Of a DNA stretch of 6,856 nucleotides, positions 5,359-6,856 are shown piece after piece (within the stretch, counting starts at the first letter, position 1; each line of letters opens with the position of its first letter). The stretch lies in contig NZER01000082.1 of assembly GCA_002690445.1 (NCBI GenBank), positions 1 through 6,856 of the forward strand, in the 5' to 3' direction. This DNA is from Candidatus Pacearchaeota archaeon (GTDB taxonomy: Archaea; Nanoarchaeota; Nanoarchaeia; Pacearchaeales; GW2011-AR1). A program made the translations under genes and the position numbers. The notes beneath the pieces are model-generated. The model searched no databases. It was not told the DNA's origin and was given only the letters and a program-made list of their open reading frames with translations.

Positions 5359-6323
5359 AAGAAGTTCCTATGCTGTATCTTATCAAAACTCTCTAATGCT
5401 AAATTGAGGTTACTACCTCTACAGGCCACCGGACACTTACTGTAATCTAGCTGCTCCTGTACTTTCATTCTATTATTTAAAATCTTATCTATTCCGTCTG
5501 TTATTATATTCCCATAACTCCCAGCCTTATTGATATGATGACAACATATATGGAAATCACCTCTGGCACTTATAGCACCGATAAAATCTGCACCCTTACA
5601 ACCCTCGTATAGTTTCTTTACTCCCCTTATCTCGTTCCATTTATTTTCAGTAGTCAGTACAAATGGAACTGCCTTAAATTTCTCTATCTCAACATTTACG
5701 CTATGCCATATATCGTCTGTGTATTTCCCATTTTCTAATGGTCTGAACTGGAAATAGTCAGCACCTAAGTCTAGGACATATTTATACATATCGAATATCT
5801 GCTCATAGTTTAAACTAGTAACTACCATTTGAACCCCTACTGTACCCTGTCCTTTATTGGCAATAGCTTTTTTAATATTGCCCTCTGCCTGTTCAAACTT
5901 ATCTACGCCTTTTATCTGTTTGTATATACCCCGGTCAAAACTATCTAATGAAAATCTTGTCCAGGCAAAGTGATCCACATAATCAGATACATCTTCTAAT
6001 CCATTTGTAATCAAAGCTATATCAAAATACTTCCCAGCGTATAAGGCTATCTGTTCAAAATCCTTATGTATCGTAGGCTCTCCACCGCCTGAAAAGATAA
6101 GTCCTTTAATGCCTATGCCTCGCAAGGTATTTATAATCCTGATAGCGTCCATGCCGTCTAACTCTAACTGCTTGTCCCTATCATTAAAAATACAGTAGTG
6201 GCATTTTATATTACATCTATTTGTCAGGTGCAGTTCTATGGTGATAGGTACTATCGTTTTATTATCCACATAGTTAAGAAGTTCCCTGTGAAAGAATATC
6301 TTATCACCTCTTATGTACTGCAT
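5355..6323 (-). CDS. Radical SAM protein with C-terminal SPASM-like cysteine region
   Basis: This encodes 322 residues. The 4Fe-4S cluster that cleaves SAM is bound by CNIKCHYC (C37, C41, C44; CX3CX2C). FSGGGEPTIH (77-86) is the SAM-contacting GGE motif. ALITNGL (103-109) and TRFSLDSF (122-129) follow the radical SAM barrel pattern. The C-terminal part has C242, the pair C260-C261 in GDFHICCHH, and CPVAC (C297, C301). This resembles a SPASM/twitch auxiliary iron-sulfur region, though with fewer cysteines than the classical seven. SPASM enzymes often modify peptides, but related proteins also occur inside glycan gene clusters. Start ATG 6323 has GGTGAGG just upstream and overlaps the preceding stop by one base (TAATG). 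Its place between glycosyltransferases suggests modification of a sugar or of a glycosylated target; the substrate is unknown. Confidence 0.87.
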   Translation of the reverse strand: MQYIRGDKIFFHRELLNYVDNKTIVPITIELHLTNRCNIKCHYCIFNDRDKQLELDGMDAIRIINTLRGIGIKGLIFSGGGEPTIHKDFEQIALYAGKYFDIALITNGLEDVSDYVDHFAWTRFSLDSFDRGIYKQIKGVDKFEQAEGNIKKAIANKGQGTVGVQMVVTSLNYEQIFDMYKYVLDLGADYFQFRPLENGKYTDDIWHSVNVEIEKFKAVPFVLTTENKWNEIRGVKKLYEGCKGADFIGAISARGDFHICCHHINKAGSYGNIITDGIDKILNNRMKVQEQLDYSKCPVACRGSNLNLALESFDKIQHRNFL

Positions 6324-6856
6324 TATGCCCTCACCTGTATTATCTTTCCCGGCTTATTCTTTTCACCTTTTAGCTTGATAGCTTTCTCCAATATCTTTAC
6401 ATAGTTCCCAGCGTGTTGTTTTATCTGCCTGAAATCCCGGACATATTCAAACGCACTCTGCCCTATCTCTTTTCTTAACTTCTCACTCTCGATTAGCCGC
6501 ATTAATTGTTTGTACCATTCCTTTTCATTTCCAGCCAGTAGGCCAGTAACTCCATCAGATACCCTATATGTAGGTATCTTAGATATAACACTTGGTATTC
6601 CTAACCTCGAATATTCTAAATACTTTAGGTCTGATTTAGCCAGGTTAAATTCCTCGTCCTTTAAAGGTATGATGCCTATATCCCACTTAGCCATATATCT
6701 AGGATAATCTTCGCTGTCAAAGAACTCTCCCTGTAACTCTACCTTGTTTTTTGTTCCGTCCTTAGTAGAGGTGAAGAACTTGACCCTATTATCGAAACCG
6801 AACTCTGAAAATGTACCGCCTACAAAATGGAACTCTATATCTGGGTAGTCTTTTAA
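6323..6856 (-). CDS. GT4-family glycosyltransferase, C-terminal part (5' end outside window)
   Basis: The frame is open from the right edge to TAA 6325-6323, giving 177 residues of the C-terminal domain. The internal ATG at 6694 is not the start, because upstream residues such as IEFHFVGGTFSEFG (7-20), the VELQGEF segment (39-45) and YPRYMAKWDIGIIPL (51-65) follow the GT4 pattern. KSDLKYLEYSRLGIPSV (75-91) is the donor-binding segment, followed by DGVTGLLAGNEKEWYKQL (101-118) and a terminal helix. The enzyme should transfer a sugar from an activated donor in the cytoplasm. The C-terminus ends in a Lys-rich tail. The next gene starts one base inside its stop, so the two are probably translated together. 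The complete N-domain would lie to the right of the window. Confidence 0.87.
   Translation of the reverse strand, partial: LKDYPDIEFHFVGGTFSEFGFDNRVKFFTSTKDGTKNKVELQGEFFDSEDYPRYMAKWDIGIIPLKDEEFNLAKSDLKYLEYSRLGIPSVISKIPTYRVSDGVTGLLAGNEKEWYKQLMRLIESEKLRKEIGQSAFEYVRDFRQIKQHAGNYVKILEKAIKLKGEKNKPGKIIQVRA

Noticed and set aside
6692..6694. ATG 6694 as the start of the right-hand glycosyltransferase
   Set aside because: The frame stays open to the window edge, and the upstream residues fit the GT4 C-domain, so this is an internal methionine.
6198..6707. Two short plus-strand frames (6198-6404 and 6510-6707)
   Set aside because: Both are antisense to the radical SAM and GT4 genes, whose motifs are intact, and neither resembles a known protein.

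Overview
The window is part of the late (structural) operon of a tailed double-stranded DNA phage or prophage, almost certainly a siphovirus. Every convincing gene is on the minus strand, so transcription runs from position 6856 towards position 1. Genes are packed tightly, with ATGA or TAATG overlaps and purine-rich Shine-Dalgarno sites. There are no RNA genes, CRISPR repeats, insertion sequences or clear terminators, and no gene-free stretch reaches 300 bases. The DNA is A/T-rich with many AGA/AGG arginine codons and strong AGGAGG-type ribosome sites. That would suit a low-GC bacterial host such as a Firmicute, but the host cannot be fixed from this sequence.

In transcription order, the first part (6856 to 3274) is a sugar and small-molecule modification cassette. 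It contains the C-terminal half of a GT4-type glycosyltransferase cut by the window edge, a radical SAM enzyme with a C-terminal cysteine cluster, a second GT4-like glycosyltransferase, a TOD1/MUCI70-like (DUF616) glycosyltransferase, and a short class I SAM methyltransferase. The second part (3255 to 1) is the standard head-tail joining and tail module: gp6/gp8-like head-tail connector, HK97 gp10-like protein, tail terminator-like protein, a 68-residue basic protein of unknown role, major tail tube protein, tail assembly chaperone with a -1 frameshift extension, and the start of the tape measure protein.

The cassette sits directly upstream of the connector genes and is co-oriented and overlapping with itself. 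Its products should therefore be made late, together with the virion. The simplest inference is that it builds or transfers a modified glycan onto a virion protein or host surface; the substrate cannot be read from the sequence.

Two A-run slippage sites stand out. One (399-405) is the expected frameshift of the tail chaperone pair and opens an 82-codon -1 extension that is easily missed. The other is a run of nine A (4426-4434) at the end of the second glycosyltransferase. A -1 shift, or one added A, there would fuse it to the TOD1-like enzyme. The conserved N-terminal strand of that enzyme lies upstream of its first ATG and has no ordinary start codon of its own.
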